A DNA stretch of 64,000 bases from Pseudomonas sp. B21-048 (lineage in GTDB: Bacteria; Pseudomonadota; Gammaproteobacteria; Pseudomonadales; Pseudomonadaceae): positions 930,001 to 994,000 of the forward strand of contig NZ_CP087168.1 in assembly GCF_024748615.1 (NCBI RefSeq). The letters run 5' to 3'. Under the pieces are notes generated by a model. That model made no database searches and was not told the origin of the DNA. It saw nothing but the letters and a program-made list of their open reading frames with translations. The position numbers and the translations under genes were made by a program. This document shows, in pieces, positions 10,702 to 21,386 of the stretch (position 1 is the stretch's first letter; each line of letters begins with the position of its first letter).

Positions 10702-11601
10702 GTTAGACGGATACTCCCGGTGCATCTGCCCCAGCAGCGCATCCTTGTCATTCCACAGCTGATTGATCCAACCCTGAAACTCCAGGCGATACACACCGTC
10801 CTGGTCGTAGTTCTTGCCGACGAACTGCGGTGGAATCTTCAGCTCCTGAAAATGCACCACCACGTCTTTCACATTCCCACAGAGCAAATCCCAATAACCC
10901 GGACGCCCAGCCGGGTAGTGAATGGTCACATTGACGATCGACTCCAGCTGATCGCCCATGGCATCCAGCACGAAGGCAATGCCGCCCGCTTTCGGCTTGA
11001 GCAGATAGCGGAACGGTGAACCCTGTTGTACGTGCTTGCCTTTGGTGAAGCGTGTGCCTTCGACGAAGTTGAAAATCCCCACCGGGTTATTGCGGAACTT
11101 GTCGCAGGTCTTGCGGGTGGTTTCCAGGTCTTTGCCTTTCTTCTCTGGATGCTTTTCCAGATAGGCCTTGGAGTATCGCTTCATGAACGGGAAACCGAGA
11201 GCCCACCACGCCAGACCAATTACCGGCACCCAGATCAGTTGCTGTTTGAGGAAAAACTTCAGCGGGCGGATGCGGCGGTTGAGCACGTACTGCAACACCA
11301 TGATGTCGACCCAGCTCTGGTGGTTGCTGGTGATTAGGTACGAGTGCTGATAGTCGAGGCCTTGCAGACCGCTGATGTGCCAGCGTGTGCGGCAGACTAG
11401 ATTCATCCAGCCTTTGTTGTTGCTGATCCAGGCTTCATGGGTATGGCTCATCAGCCAGCGCGCGATGCGCTGGGTGAGGGCGAATGGCAACGCCTTGAAA
11501 AGCGCCACGCAGAAAAGAAACGAACACAGCAATATCGTGTTCAGCGCCAACAACAACGAGGCGATCACGCCGCGCAGGGGGGCAGGGAGAAAATCCAGCA
11601 T
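10699..11601 (-). CDS. Membrane 1-acyl-glycerol-3-phosphate acyltransferase family protein (YihG-like)
   Basis: A 300-residue PlsC-family acyltransferase. A hydrophobic N-terminal helix (ASLLLALNTILLCSFLFCVAL) precedes the catalytic HX4D motif in TSNHQSWVDIM (about 92-102) and the acceptor-binding motif FVEGTRFTKGKH. The longer form and extra motifs resemble E. coli YihG rather than PlsC, suggesting an accessory lysophosphatidate acyltransferase that tunes membrane lipids. Its ATG directly abuts the pta stop codon, so the two are translated from one transcript. Confidence 0.87.
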   Translation of the reverse strand: MLDFLPAPLRGVIASLLLALNTILLCSFLFCVALFKALPFALTQRIARWLMSHTHEAWISNNKGWMNLVCRTRWHISGLQGLDYQHSYLITSNHQSWVDIMVLQYVLNRRIRPLKFFLKQQLIWVPVIGLAWWALGFPFMKRYSKAYLEKHPEKKGKDLETTRKTCDKFRNNPVGIFNFVEGTRFTKGKHVQQGSPFRYLLKPKAGGIAFVLDAMGDQLESIVNVTIHYPAGRPGYWDLLCGNVKDVVVHFQELKIPPQFVGKNYDQDGVYRLEFQGWINQLWNDKDALLGQMHREYPSN

Positions 11602-13701
11602 TTAAACATCCATAGGTCGGTTGGCGGCCTGGATCGCGGTCAACGCGATGGTGTAGACGATGTCGTCGACCTGCGCGCCGCGCGGCAAGTCGTTCACCGG
11701 TTTGCGCAGGCCTTGCAGCATCGGCCCGAGGCTGACGCAGTCGGCGCTGCGCTGCACGGCTTTGTGGGTGGTGTTGCCGGTGTTCAGGTCGGGGAACACG
11801 AACACCGTAGCGCGGCCAGCCACCTGACTGTTCGGTGCCAGTTGCTTGGCCACGGTTTCGTTGGCGGCGGCATCGTATTGCAACGGGCCGTCGATCAGCA
11901 GCGAGTGTTGCTGTTCGTGGGCAAGTAATGTGGCCTCGCGAACCTTTTCGACTTCTTCGCCGCTGGCCGATTCACCGCTGGAGTAACTGATCATCGCCAC
12001 GCGCGGAGTGATACCGAACGCCGCCGCCGAATCGGCGCTTTGCAAGGCGATCTCGGCCAGTTCGCTGGCACTCGGGTGCGGGTTCATCACGCAGTCACCG
12101 TAAACCAGCACTTCCTCCGGAAACAGCATGAAGAACACCGAAGACACCAGCGTGCAGCCCGGCGCGGTCTTGATCAGTTGCAGGGCTGGTCGGATGGTGT
12201 TGGCGGTGGAGTGAATGACTCCGGACACCAGCCCATCGACTTCATCCAGCGCCAGCATCATGGTGCCGATCACCACAGTGTCTTCCAATTGTTGTTCGGC
12301 CATCGGCGCGTTGAGGCTTTTAGTCTTGCGCAGTGCAACCATCGGCTCGACGTAGCGCTCACGAATCAAGTCCGGGTCGAGGATTTCCAGGCCCGGTGGC
12401 AACTCGATGCCTTGGGCGCGGGCGACTGCTTCGACGTCCGCCGGTTTGGCCAGCAACACGCAACGGGCAATGCCGCGCGCCTGACAAATCGCCGCAGCTT
12501 GCACGGTCAACGGCTCGCTGCCTTCGGGCAACACGATGCGTTTGTTGGCGGCCTGGGCACGCTGGATCAGTTGGTAGCGGAACACCGCTGGCGACAGGCG
12601 CATTTCCCGTGGAGTGCCGCAGCGCTGGTGCAACCAATTGGCGTCGAGGTGACCGGCGACGAAATCGGTGATGATCTCCGCACGTTCGCGGTCGTCGATG
12701 GGGATTTCCTTGTTCAAACCGTTCAACTGGTTGGCGGTGTCATAAGAACCGGTGCTAACCGACAACACCGGCAAGCCGGCCTGCAAGGCGCCACGGCACA
12801 GATCCATGATGCGCGGATCGGGCAGCGTGTCGCTGGTCAGCAACAGACCGGCCAGGGGCACGCCGTTCATCGCCGCGAGGCTGACCGCGAGGATGATGTC
12901 GTCCCGATCGCCGGGAGTCACCACCAGCACACCGGGCTTGAGCAGCTCCACGGTGTTGCGCATGGTGCGGGCGCAGATGATGATGTTGGTCATGCGCCGG
13001 GTTTCGTAATCGCCGGCGTTGAGCACCTGAGCGCTCATCAGATCGGCCACGTCGCGGGTGCGCGGCGCGTTCAGTTCCGGTTGATACGGGATGCAGCCGA
13101 GCAGGCGGAAGTCGCCACTGCGCAGCAACGGCGAGTGCTCCTTCAGGCGCGAGGCGAAGGCGTCCATGCTTTCGTCGGTCTTGACCTTGTTGAGGATTAC
13201 GCCAAGGACTTTCGGGTCTTTTGGCCCGCCGAACAATTGCGCCTGCAACTCCACTCGGCCGGACAATTCAGTCAGCACTTCGTTTTCCGGTGCCGAGACC
13301 AGAATCACGTCGGCGTCCAGGCTCTTGGCCAAATGCAGGTTGACCCGCGCCGCGTAACTGGCGCTGCGGGTCGGGACCATGCCTTCGACGATCAGCACGT
13401 CCTTGCCGACAGCGGCTTGCTGATAAAGGGTGATGATTTCTTCGAGCAACTCGTCCAGCTGACCGTCGCCGAGCATCCGCTCGACATGGGCGAGGCCCAG
13501 CGGCTGAGGCGGTTTCAAACCGTGGGTGCGCGCTACCAATTCGGTGGAGCGTTCAGGGCCCGTGTCGCCCGGGTGCGGCTGGGCAATCGGTTTGAAAAAG
13601 CCGACTTTGAGACCGGCCCGCTCAAGCGTACGCACCAGCCCGAGGCTGATGGAGGTCAGACCCACACCAAAATCGGTGGGCGCGATAAAAAAAGTTTGCA
13701 T
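11602..13701 (-). CDS. pta: Phosphate acetyltransferase (long form)
   Basis: Interconverts acetyl-CoA and acetyl phosphate. The 699 residues begin MQTFFIAPTDFGVGLTSISLG, an N-terminal BioD-like P-loop region. A DRTGG domain follows (about 215-330), then the catalytic PTA_PTB domain (about 380-695; ATVFVFPDLNTGNTTHKAVQR near the C-terminus). An upstream in-frame ATG at 13722 would add seven residues; the start at 13701 fits the family. No ackA lies in the window. The acyltransferase follows with no gap. Confidence 0.94.
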   Translation of the reverse strand: MQTFFIAPTDFGVGLTSISLGLVRTLERAGLKVGFFKPIAQPHPGDTGPERSTELVARTHGLKPPQPLGLAHVERMLGDGQLDELLEEIITLYQQAAVGKDVLIVEGMVPTRSASYAARVNLHLAKSLDADVILVSAPENEVLTELSGRVELQAQLFGGPKDPKVLGVILNKVKTDESMDAFASRLKEHSPLLRSGDFRLLGCIPYQPELNAPRTRDVADLMSAQVLNAGDYETRRMTNIIICARTMRNTVELLKPGVLVVTPGDRDDIILAVSLAAMNGVPLAGLLLTSDTLPDPRIMDLCRGALQAGLPVLSVSTGSYDTANQLNGLNKEIPIDDRERAEIITDFVAGHLDANWLHQRCGTPREMRLSPAVFRYQLIQRAQAANKRIVLPEGSEPLTVQAAAICQARGIARCVLLAKPADVEAVARAQGIELPPGLEILDPDLIRERYVEPMVALRKTKSLNAPMAEQQLEDTVVIGTMMLALDEVDGLVSGVIHSTANTIRPALQLIKTAPGCTLVSSVFFMLFPEEVLVYGDCVMNPHPSASELAEIALQSADSAAAFGITPRVAMISYSSGESASGEEVEKVREATLLAHEQQHSLLIDGPLQYDAAANETVAKQLAPNSQVAGRATVFVFPDLNTGNTTHKAVQRSADCVSLGPMLQGLRKPVNDLPRGAQVDDIVYTIALTAIQAANRPMDV

Positions 13702-13775
13702 GCGGATTCTCTGGAAGTGCATGTGGGCAGCCGTGGCCGCCAGGTGATCATCTATATCTGACGATCTACCGAAAT

Positions 13776-14084
13776 TCAGTCGCCAAGGTTATCGCTAACC
13801 GAGCCTTGTGCGCACCAACCACAATCAAAGGGCTGGCCTATTTTTTCATTACGCAGCGAAGGGTCCAGCACCCAGGCCCGGGATTGCCACGGAGGCTGAT
13901 GCCGCAGGTGTTGGGTATGGCCGCAGGAAAGTTCGGCGACCCAGTGCCCTTCCTCATCCTGATGAAAGCCGGTGACGAGCGAAACTTTCGTCGCGCCCCG
14001 TCTGTCCGGGTTGTGTTCGCTTTCGGGCGATTGCTTCGCTAAACTTGGTCTTTCTATATTCTTATGCAAAAGGTCTCGCCCCAT
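13776..14084 (-). CDS. DUF3565 domain-containing protein
   Basis: A small protein with the family core GFHQDEEGHWVAELSCGHTQ, HQPPWQSRAWVLD and GQPFDCGWC. The paired Cys/His motifs (CGH and CGWC) suggest a small metal-binding fold; function is unknown. The conserved part ends upstream near 14000. The start is uncertain: ATG at 14084 (used here, 102 residues) or 14114. Both reach into or past the start of the divergent FKBP gene at 14083, so the true start may be a non-ATG codon nearer 14000. Confidence 0.7.
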   Translation of the reverse strand: MGRDLLHKNIERPSLAKQSPESEHNPDRRGATKVSLVTGFHQDEEGHWVAELSCGHTQHLRHQPPWQSRAWVLDPSLRNEKIGQPFDCGWCAQGSVSDNLGD

Positions 14085-14568
14085 GCTGATCGCCGCCAAT
14101 AAGGCTGTCTCCATCGACTATACCCTGACCAACGACGCTGGTGAGGTCATCGACAGCTCCGCCGGCGGCGCGCCGCTGGTCTACCTGCAAGGCGCAGGTA
14201 ATATTATCCCGGGCCTGGAAAAGGCACTGGAAGGCAAAGCAGTCGGTGACGAACTGACTGTCGCTGTAGAACCTGAAGATGCCTACGGCGAATACGCTGC
14301 CGAACTGGTCAGCACCTTGAGCCGCAGCATGTTCGAAGGCGTCGACGAACTGGAAGTGGGCATGCAGTTCCACGCTTCCGCTCCGGACGGCCAGATGCAG
14401 ATCGTCACCATTCGCGATCTGGACGGCGACGATGTCACTGTCGACGGCAACCACCCGTTGGCCGGTCAGCGCCTGAATTTCCAGGTCAAGATCATCGACA
14501 TCCGTGACGCCAGCCAGGAAGAAATCGCTCATGGTCACGTCCATGGCGAAGGTGGCCATCACCACTGA
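14083..14568 (+). CDS. slyD: FKBP-type peptidyl-prolyl isomerase, SlyD-like
   Basis: A cytoplasmic prolyl isomerase and chaperone. The 161 residues contain the FKBP core (YTLTNDAGEVIDSS, then LQGAGNIIPGLEKALEG) interrupted by an insert-in-flap domain (about 70-125). The tail HGHVHGEGGHHH is His-rich and can bind nickel or other metals, shorter than in E. coli SlyD. The start is chosen at MLIAANKAV, with AAAGG upstream; longer in-frame extension to 13972 reads through the DUF3565 gene and is unlikely. Confidence 0.92.
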   Translation: MLIAANKAVSIDYTLTNDAGEVIDSSAGGAPLVYLQGAGNIIPGLEKALEGKAVGDELTVAVEPEDAYGEYAAELVSTLSRSMFEGVDELEVGMQFHASAPDGQMQIVTIRDLDGDDVTVDGNHPLAGQRLNFQVKIIDIRDASQEEIAHGHVHGEGGHHH

Positions 14569-14598
14569 TTTTCTGCGCTAAGCTTTCGAGATCTGGAG

Positions 14599-14620
14599 AG
14601 GCGCCCGAGGGCGCCTTTTT
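14599..14620 (+). terminator. Intrinsic terminator after slyD
   Basis: AGGCGCCC (14599-14606) and GGGCGCCT (14609-14616) form a tight stem followed by a T-run ending at 14620, 31 bp after the slyD stop. Confidence 0.9.
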
Positions 14621-14691
14621 AGTCCGCGGCTGTCCTTGATGGCACCGCCAAGTGGCTGTTTCGAGAAGAACACGGGAATTTGGAGTTCGTC

Positions 14692-15174
14692 ATGAGTGCT
14701 TTTCACGACCTTAAACTGACAGCCCTGGATGGTCAGGAGCTACCTCTGGCGCCCTTCAAGGGGCGTGTCGTGCTGGTGGTCAACGTCGCCTCCAAATGTG
14801 GTTTGACCCCACAGTACGCGGCGCTGGAAAAACTCTACCAGCAATACAAGGACAAGGGTTTCAGTGTGCTGGGCTTGCCATGCAACCAGTTTGCAGGGCA
14901 GGAACCGGGCACCGAACAAGAGATCCAGGATTTCTGCAGCCTCAACTATGGCGTGACCTTTCCGTTGTCCAGCAAGCTGGAAGTCAACGGTCATGAGCGT
15001 CATCAGTTGTACCGTTTATTGGCGGGCGAGGGCGCGGAGTTCCCGGGTGACATCACCTGGAACTTCGAGAAATTCCTGTTGGGCAAGGACGGTCGCGTGC
15101 TGGCGCGGTTCTCGCCTCGAACGGCGCCGGATGATCATTCGGTCGTCCAGGCGATCGAAAAAGCGCTGGGCTGA
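14692..15174 (+). CDS. Glutathione peroxidase family protein (thiol peroxidase type)
   Basis: A thioredoxin-fold peroxidase of 160 residues that reduces hydroperoxides. The peroxidatic residue is C36 in NVASKCGLTPQ, a cysteine instead of selenocysteine. GLPCNQFAGQEPGT and ITWNFEKFL carry the Gln and Trp of the active-site tetrad, and the second motif also holds the cysteine seen in thioredoxin-dependent members. ATG at 14692 is preceded by GGAG; a TTG four codons upstream is less likely. A REPIN follows. Confidence 0.92.
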   Translation: MSAFHDLKLTALDGQELPLAPFKGRVVLVVNVASKCGLTPQYAALEKLYQQYKDKGFSVLGLPCNQFAGQEPGTEQEIQDFCSLNYGVTFPLSSKLEVNGHERHQLYRLLAGEGAEFPGDITWNFEKFLLGKDGRVLARFSPRTAPDDHSVVQAIEKALG

Positions 15175-15187
15175 GTTTCCCCTCTGT

Positions 15188-15306
15188 GTAGGAGCGAGCG
15201 GTGCGGCGATCCGAGTTGCCCGCGAAGACGGCCGTTAGTCGACATCATCACTGACTGACCTGACGCCTTCGCGGGCAACTCGGATCGCCGCACCGCTCGC
15301 TCCTAC
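15188..15306. repeat. REPIN with perfect 40-bp inverted arms
   Basis: The arm from 15188, opening GTAGGAGCGAGCGGTGCGG and ending TTGCCCGCGAAG, is repeated without mismatch in inverted orientation, ending CGCTCGCTCCTAC at 15306. The 39-bp spacer is unrelated. It is the most perfect REPIN in the window and lies between glutathione peroxidase and the OYE gene. Confidence 0.92.
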
Positions 15307-15416
15307 AAATGTTTTCTGTCTTTTAATCCTTAATCACCCAAATCAATAGTGCTGTTCAAGCCTTGCGATCCTCCATATTATCGCCGTCATAAAGTCTATG
15401 TCTCGTGGAGCGTCCC

Positions 15417-16520
15417 ATGCCAGTCAAAGCCCTGTTCAAGCCTTTTCACCTAGGCGCTCTCGAGTTGCCGACCCGCGTTGTCATGGCGCCGATGACCCGC
15501 TCGTTTTCGCCAGGTGGTGTACCCAACTCCAAAGTGATCGAGTACTACCGTCGTCGTGCCGCCGCCGGGGTTGGGCTGATCATCACCGAAGGCACCACTG
15601 TCGGTCACAAGGCCTCCAACGGCTATCCGAACGTGCCGCACTTCTACGGCGAAGCGGCATTGGCCGGCTGGAAGAAAGTCGTCGATGCGGTACATGCCGA
15701 AGGCGGCAAAATCGTTCCGCAGCTGTGGCATGTGGGCAGCGTGCGACGCATCGGCACCGAGCCGGACGCCAGCGTGCCGGGTTACGGTCCGTCGGAGAAA
15801 TTGAAGGACGGTCAAGTCGTGGTTCACGGCATGACCCAGCAGGACATTCAGGAGGTGATCGCCGCGTTCGCCCAGGCTGCCAAAGACGCTCAGAGCATCG
15901 GCATGGACGGCGTGGAAATTCACGGGGCCCACGGTTATCTGGTGGACCAGTTTTTCTGGGAAGGCAGCAATCAGCGCACTGACGAATACGGTGGCAGCCT
16001 GGCGAACCGTTCGCGCTTCGCCATCGAACTGATTCAGGCGGTGCGTGCAGCGGTCGGTGAGGGTTTCCCGATCATCTTCCGTTTCTCCCAGTGGAAGCAG
16101 CAGGACTACACCGCGCGCCTGGTGCAAACCCCGGAAGCCTTAGGTGAATTCCTCAAGCCGTTATCCGACGCCGGAGTGGACATTTTCCACTGCTCGACGC
16201 GGCGTTTCTGGGAGCCGGAATTCGACGGTTCCGAACTCAACCTGGCCGGCTGGACCCGCAAGCTCACCGGCAAGCCAACCATCACCGTCGGCAGCGTCGG
16301 CCTGGATGGCGAGTTCCTGCAATTCATGGTCAACACCGACAAGATCGCGCAACCGGCCAGCCTGGGAAAACTGCTGGAGCGTTTGAACAACGATGAGTTC
16401 GATCTGGTGGCAGTGGGGCGTGCATTGTTGGTGGACCCGGACTGGGCGCAGAAAGTGCGGGACGGTCGTGAGGAAGATATTCTGCCGTTTAGCCGTGAGG
16501 CGTTGATGACGCTGGTTTAA
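15417..16520 (+). CDS. NADH:flavin oxidoreductase, Old Yellow Enzyme family
   Basis: An FMN-binding TIM-barrel ene-reductase of 367 residues. VVMAPMTRSFSPGG lies at the N-terminus, and the substrate-binding pair HGAH is in DGVEIHGAHGYLVDQF (about 171-186). SNQRTDEYGGSLANRSRF follows, and VAVGRALLVDPDW carries the phosphate-binding Arg. The family reduces activated C=C bonds in enones and nitro compounds; the natural substrate is unknown. ATG at 15417 is preceded by GTGGAG. A REPIN follows the stop. Confidence 0.9.
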   Translation: MPVKALFKPFHLGALELPTRVVMAPMTRSFSPGGVPNSKVIEYYRRRAAAGVGLIITEGTTVGHKASNGYPNVPHFYGEAALAGWKKVVDAVHAEGGKIVPQLWHVGSVRRIGTEPDASVPGYGPSEKLKDGQVVVHGMTQQDIQEVIAAFAQAAKDAQSIGMDGVEIHGAHGYLVDQFFWEGSNQRTDEYGGSLANRSRFAIELIQAVRAAVGEGFPIIFRFSQWKQQDYTARLVQTPEALGEFLKPLSDAGVDIFHCSTRRFWEPEFDGSELNLAGWTRKLTGKPTITVGSVGLDGEFLQFMVNTDKIAQPASLGKLLERLNNDEFDLVAVGRALLVDPDWAQKVRDGREEDILPFSREALMTLV

Positions 16521-16540
16521 GCGGCGACTGGACTGACGCC

Positions 16541-16621
16541 TTCGCGAGCAAGCCCGCTCCCACATTTGACCGAGTTCTCTCAGGGGAATGCGATCAAGGT
16601 GGGAGCGGGCTTGCTCGCGAA
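16541..16621. repeat. REPIN (GTGGGAGCGGGCTTGCTCGCGAA type)
   Basis: TTCGCGAGCAAGCCCGCTCC begins the left half and GGAGCGGGCTTGCTCGCGAA ends the right half; the two halves are perfect inverted copies about 36 bp apart. It sits between the convergent OYE and glycosyltransferase genes. Confidence 0.9.
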
Positions 16622-16645
16622 GTCTGACTCAATGTCATCAAGGAT

Positions 16646-17821
16646 TCAGGGTAATGTCTGTGCATCAGGAACCACCTGCTCCCCAACACAAGCCCCGCGC
16701 AACTGCCCCTCGAACTGCTCGATAATCGCCGCCCACCCCTGACGACTCGCATGCTGGCGCGCATTAAGACGCACGCAACGCAAGGTTTCGCGCTCCTCCA
16801 GCAGCCAACGTGCCGCATCGCAGAACGCCTCTTCATCCCCGGGCATGGCCAGCACGCCGTTGTAGCCATGGCGAATATGCTGGGCCGCCGCGGCCTGATC
16901 GTACGCCACCACCCCCAGCCCCGAGGCTAATGCCTCAAGCACCACATTGCCGAAGGTTTCGGTCAGGCTCGGAAACAGAAACACATCCCCCGACGCATAG
17001 TGACTGGCCAAGGCTTCGCCGCGTTGTGAGCCACAGAAAATCGCCTCGGGCAATTCCTTCTCCAGCATCGATCGTTGCGGACCATCACCGACCACAATCA
17101 ATTTCATTTTTCGTTGTGGATAAGTCATTTTCAGCGTGTCGAAACTGCGCTTGAGCAAGCCAAGATTCTTCTCCTGGGCCAGGCGTCCTACGTGGATGAA
17201 GGCAATATCATCCTCGGCCAGTCCCCATTGCTCGCGCAGCGGTTTCAGCCGTTTGGCCGGATGGAACAACTGACTGTCGACGCCTCGAGAGAGCAACGCC
17301 AGGCGCTCGAAACTGCGGCGTTCCAGCTCCAGCCGCTGGCTGGTGCTGGGCACCAGGGTCAGGGTCGAGTGATTGTGAAACCAGCGCAGGTAGTGAGTCA
17401 GTAAGCGCGTCAGCAGCCCGAGGCCGTACTGGCTGGAGTACTGCTGAAAATTGGTATGAAAGCCGCTGACCACCGAAATCCCCAAGCGCCGTGCCGCGCG
17501 CAATGCGGACAACCCCAACGGTCCTTCGGTGGCGATGTACAACACGTCCGGGCGATGGCGTTTCCAGCGTCGCAGCAGTTTGTGCATCGAAGATTGACCC
17601 CACTGCAGGCCGGGATAACCCGGCAACGGCCAGCCTTGACACAACAGCAATTCATCGTTACTGCCTATGAGCGGGTCGCCATCCTGGCGTGGCCGCACCA
17701 ACTCGACCTGATGCCCGCGCGCGCGCAAACCATCGAACAAGCGGCCAAGGGTATTGGCCACGCCGTTGATTTCCGGGGGGAAGGTTTCGGTGATCAGGGT
17801 GATATGCAGAGTTGTCGTCAT
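16646..17821 (-). CDS. GT4-family glycosyltransferase (MgtA/PimB-like)
   Basis: A 391-residue GT-B glycosyltransferase. The N-terminal donor-independent half opens ITLITETFPPEINGVANT. The C-terminal half has the GT4 signature SLTETFGNVVLEALASGLGVV (split around residues 295-315), with the E-X7-E nucleotide-sugar motif. Related enzymes transfer mannose or glucose to diacylglycerol lipids; that substrate is an inference. An in-frame ATG at 17845 would add eight residues. The gene and cysZ lie head to tail with a 64-bp gap. Confidence 0.85.
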   Translation of the reverse strand: MTTTLHITLITETFPPEINGVANTLGRLFDGLRARGHQVELVRPRQDGDPLIGSNDELLLCQGWPLPGYPGLQWGQSSMHKLLRRWKRHRPDVLYIATEGPLGLSALRAARRLGISVVSGFHTNFQQYSSQYGLGLLTRLLTHYLRWFHNHSTLTLVPSTSQRLELERRSFERLALLSRGVDSQLFHPAKRLKPLREQWGLAEDDIAFIHVGRLAQEKNLGLLKRSFDTLKMTYPQRKMKLIVVGDGPQRSMLEKELPEAIFCGSQRGEALASHYASGDVFLFPSLTETFGNVVLEALASGLGVVAYDQAAAAQHIRHGYNGVLAMPGDEEAFCDAARWLLEERETLRCVRLNARQHASRQGWAAIIEQFEGQLRGACVGEQVVPDAQTLP

Positions 17822-17885
17822 GACCTCAGTGTCGGCTGAGGCCATGTCGTCATTGTGACGGTTGAGTGATGCATTTGTGACGCGA

Positions 17886-18641
17886 TCAGCGGCGCTCTGC
17901 CACCAGATTTTCCGCGCCACGCTCACGCACCCAGAACAACGTCGCCCCAGCCACCGCCGCCGGCATCATCAGAATGTTGACCACCGGAATCAGCAACACC
18001 AGATAAACACTCCCGCCAAAACTCATGCTCTGCCAGCGTTTCTGCCGCAGCCAGGCGAGCATTTCGTTCCAGCCGAGTTTGTGGTTGTCCGCCGGGTAAT
18101 CGATGTATTGGATCGCCATCATCCACACCCCGAACAACAGCCACAGCGGCGCGGCGATGATGTTGACCACCGGGATGAACGACAGAATGAACAGCCCGAT
18201 GGCCCTGGGCAGGAAATAGCCGAGCTTGCGCATTTCCCGGGACAGGGTGCGCGGGATCATGGCGATCAGTTCGCCCCAACTGAAGGCCGGGAAGTCGTCG
18301 GTGCCGCGCACCACCACTTCGACTTTCTCCGCCAGGAAGCCATTGAATGGCGCGGCGATAACGTTGGCCAGCATGGTGAAGGTGAAGAACACCATCAACA
18401 CCACCAACACGACGAATATCGGCCAGAGGATGTAGCTGAGAAAGCTCAGCCAATCGGGCAGGGACGGCATCAGCGTATCGACCCACATACTGAACTGATG
18501 GCCGGCCAGATAGATCAATCCGACGAACAGCACCAGGTTGATTGCCAGCGGCAACAACACGAACAAGCGCAGGCTGGGGCTCAGGACCAGCTTGAGGCCC
18601 TCGCGCAGGTATTGCGGGCCAGACAGAACGGGGGCGGGCAT
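17886..18641 (-). CDS. cysZ: Sulfate transporter CysZ
   Basis: An inner-membrane protein of the EI24/CysZ family, 251 residues, with about four to six hydrophobic segments ([78 protein letters not shown]). CysZ imports sulfate for cysteine synthesis, consistent with the cysDNC genes elsewhere in the window. The start at 18641 has CGGAG upstream. It is divergent from trxB. Confidence 0.9.
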   Translation of the reverse strand: MPAPVLSGPQYLREGLKLVLSPSLRLFVLLPLAINLVLFVGLIYLAGHQFSMWVDTLMPSLPDWLSFLSYILWPIFVVLVVLMVFFTFTMLANVIAAPFNGFLAEKVEVVVRGTDDFPAFSWGELIAMIPRTLSREMRKLGYFLPRAIGLFILSFIPVVNIIAAPLWLLFGVWMMAIQYIDYPADNHKLGWNEMLAWLRQKRWQSMSFGGSVYLVLLIPVVNILMMPAAVAGATLFWVRERGAENLVAERR

Positions 18642-19918
<1,277 letters not shown>

Positions 19919-19931
19919 TTCCGTAGAAATG

Positions 19932-19957
19932 AAAAACCGGCCTTGGCCGGTTTTTTT
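19932..19957 (+). terminator. Intrinsic terminator after trxB
   Basis: AAAACCGGCC and GGCCGGTTTT flank a two-base centre and a T-run follows. The A-run on the left lets it work in both directions, but the aminotransferase stop is 47 bp further on. Confidence 0.92.
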
Positions 19958-20003
19958 GTGCGTGCGATTTATTACCGATCAAAATACCTGTGGGACTTTG
20001 GGG

Positions 20004-21254
20004 TCAGGCCAGTTTCTTCAGGCACGCCTCAAGAATATCCAGCCCTTCTTCCAGCACGGTGGCCTCAGTCGTCAACGGCGCCAGCAACCGAATGATGTGG
20101 CGCGACTTGCCGCTGGGCATCAGCAGCAAGCCCGAATCTCGTGCAAGAGCCAGCAACTGTGTCAGTTGCGCCGAGGCTGGCGAGCCGTCGGCATTGATCA
20201 GCTCGATGCCACGCATTGCGCCGACGCCGGTCAAACGGCCCAGATACGGTGACAGTTCGCGAGCTCGCCAGGATTCGTAGCGGCTGACAATCGCCTCTTC
20301 CTGTTGCGCACCCCAGGCGTGCAGATGCACGTCACTCATTTCGTCCAGGGTCGCCAACGCGGCGGCGCAGGCGATGGGGTTGCCCGAGTAGGTGCCGCCC
20401 AATCCGCCCTTGGGCAAGTTGTCGAGTAGCGACTTACGCCCGACAACCGCCCCCAGCGGCACGCCGCCGGCAATGCTTTTGCCCAGCAGGATCAGGTCCG
20501 GTTCAATACCCAATCGTGAGAACGCAAACCGCTGGCCGGTACGACCGAAGCCGGACTGGATTTCATCGGCGATCAACAGGATGCCTTTGTCATCACAGAA
20601 GCGTCGCAGCGTCTGGGCGAATTCCACGTCCATCGCCAGAAAACCACCTTCGCCCTGAACCGGTTCGACAATAAAACAGGCCACGTCCTCAACGTCGATC
20701 TCGACGCTGAACAGCCGCTCCATGGCTTTCAGGGCCTCGGCGCAAGTCACGTCATTGTCTTTACTGGGGAAGGGCAGGTGGTACACCGGCCCCGGCAGCA
20801 CACCGACCTTCTGTTTGTAGGGCGCGACTTTGCCGTTGAGGTTGAGGGTGGCAAGCGTGCGACCGTGGAAGGCGCCGTCGAAGGCGATGACTGCCGTGCG
20901 ACCGGTGGCGCCACGGACGATCTTCAGGGCGTTTTCCGCTGCTTCCGCACCGCTGTTGGTGAGCATGCCGCTGACCGGGTAATCCACCGGAATAAACGCT
21001 GTCAGGCGATCCATCAGTTCGAGGTAAGGCTCATGCGGGGCGGCGTTGAACGCGTAGTGGGTCAGCCGGGTGGCTTGTTCGCAAATGGCCTCGACGATGC
21101 GCGGGTGGCAATGGCCGAGGTTCAGCACGCCGATGCCGCCGACAAAGTCGATGTAGCGTTTACCGTCGGTGTCCCAGACCTCGGCGTTTTTGCCGTGGCT
21201 GAGCGTGACGGGATGAACGATGTTGATTGACCGACTGATGTTTTCGCTGCTCAT
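20004..21254 (-). CDS. Class III aminotransferase, probable 2-aminoadipate / 4-aminobutyrate transaminase
   Basis: A PLP enzyme of 416 residues. LTNSGAEAAENALK (98-111), FDGAFHGRTLATL (125-137), DEIQSGFGRTGQ (230-241) and the Schiff-base lysine K259 in LLGKSIAGG are GabT-like. The whole sequence strongly resembles the P. putida enzyme annotated as 2-aminoadipate transaminase of lysine catabolism; this assignment rests on recollection of that sequence. 4-aminobutyrate remains an alternative substrate. No gabD lies nearby, so it is a single-gene unit bounded by trxB and a REPIN. Confidence 0.85.
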   Translation of the reverse strand: MSSENISRSINIVHPVTLSHGKNAEVWDTDGKRYIDFVGGIGVLNLGHCHPRIVEAICEQATRLTHYAFNAAPHEPYLELMDRLTAFIPVDYPVSGMLTNSGAEAAENALKIVRGATGRTAVIAFDGAFHGRTLATLNLNGKVAPYKQKVGVLPGPVYHLPFPSKDNDVTCAEALKAMERLFSVEIDVEDVACFIVEPVQGEGGFLAMDVEFAQTLRRFCDDKGILLIADEIQSGFGRTGQRFAFSRLGIEPDLILLGKSIAGGVPLGAVVGRKSLLDNLPKGGLGGTYSGNPIACAAALATLDEMSDVHLHAWGAQQEEAIVSRYESWRARELSPYLGRLTGVGAMRGIELINADGSPASAQLTQLLALARDSGLLLMPSGKSRHIIRLLAPLTTEATVLEEGLDILEACLKKLA

Positions 21255-21386
21255 GGATACTGGACTCAGAAGAAGGGATGCTTCTTTTTATCTAAGCCGC
21301 GAGCAGAGGTGCCCGGCAAACGAAATAAAGTTGCCGGGTCAATATTAAAAGTCGGGATGTGCCCCGATCGATGGCGACGCATAATC

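Noticed and set aside
12040..13761. A 573-codon open frame on the plus strand opposite pta
   Set aside because: It has the composition of a GC3-driven shadow and no homology or start signals; pta explains the region.
15188..15306. CRISPR-like repeats
   Set aside because: The window's short repeats are inverted pairs of REP sequences with no regular repeat-spacer series and no cas genes.
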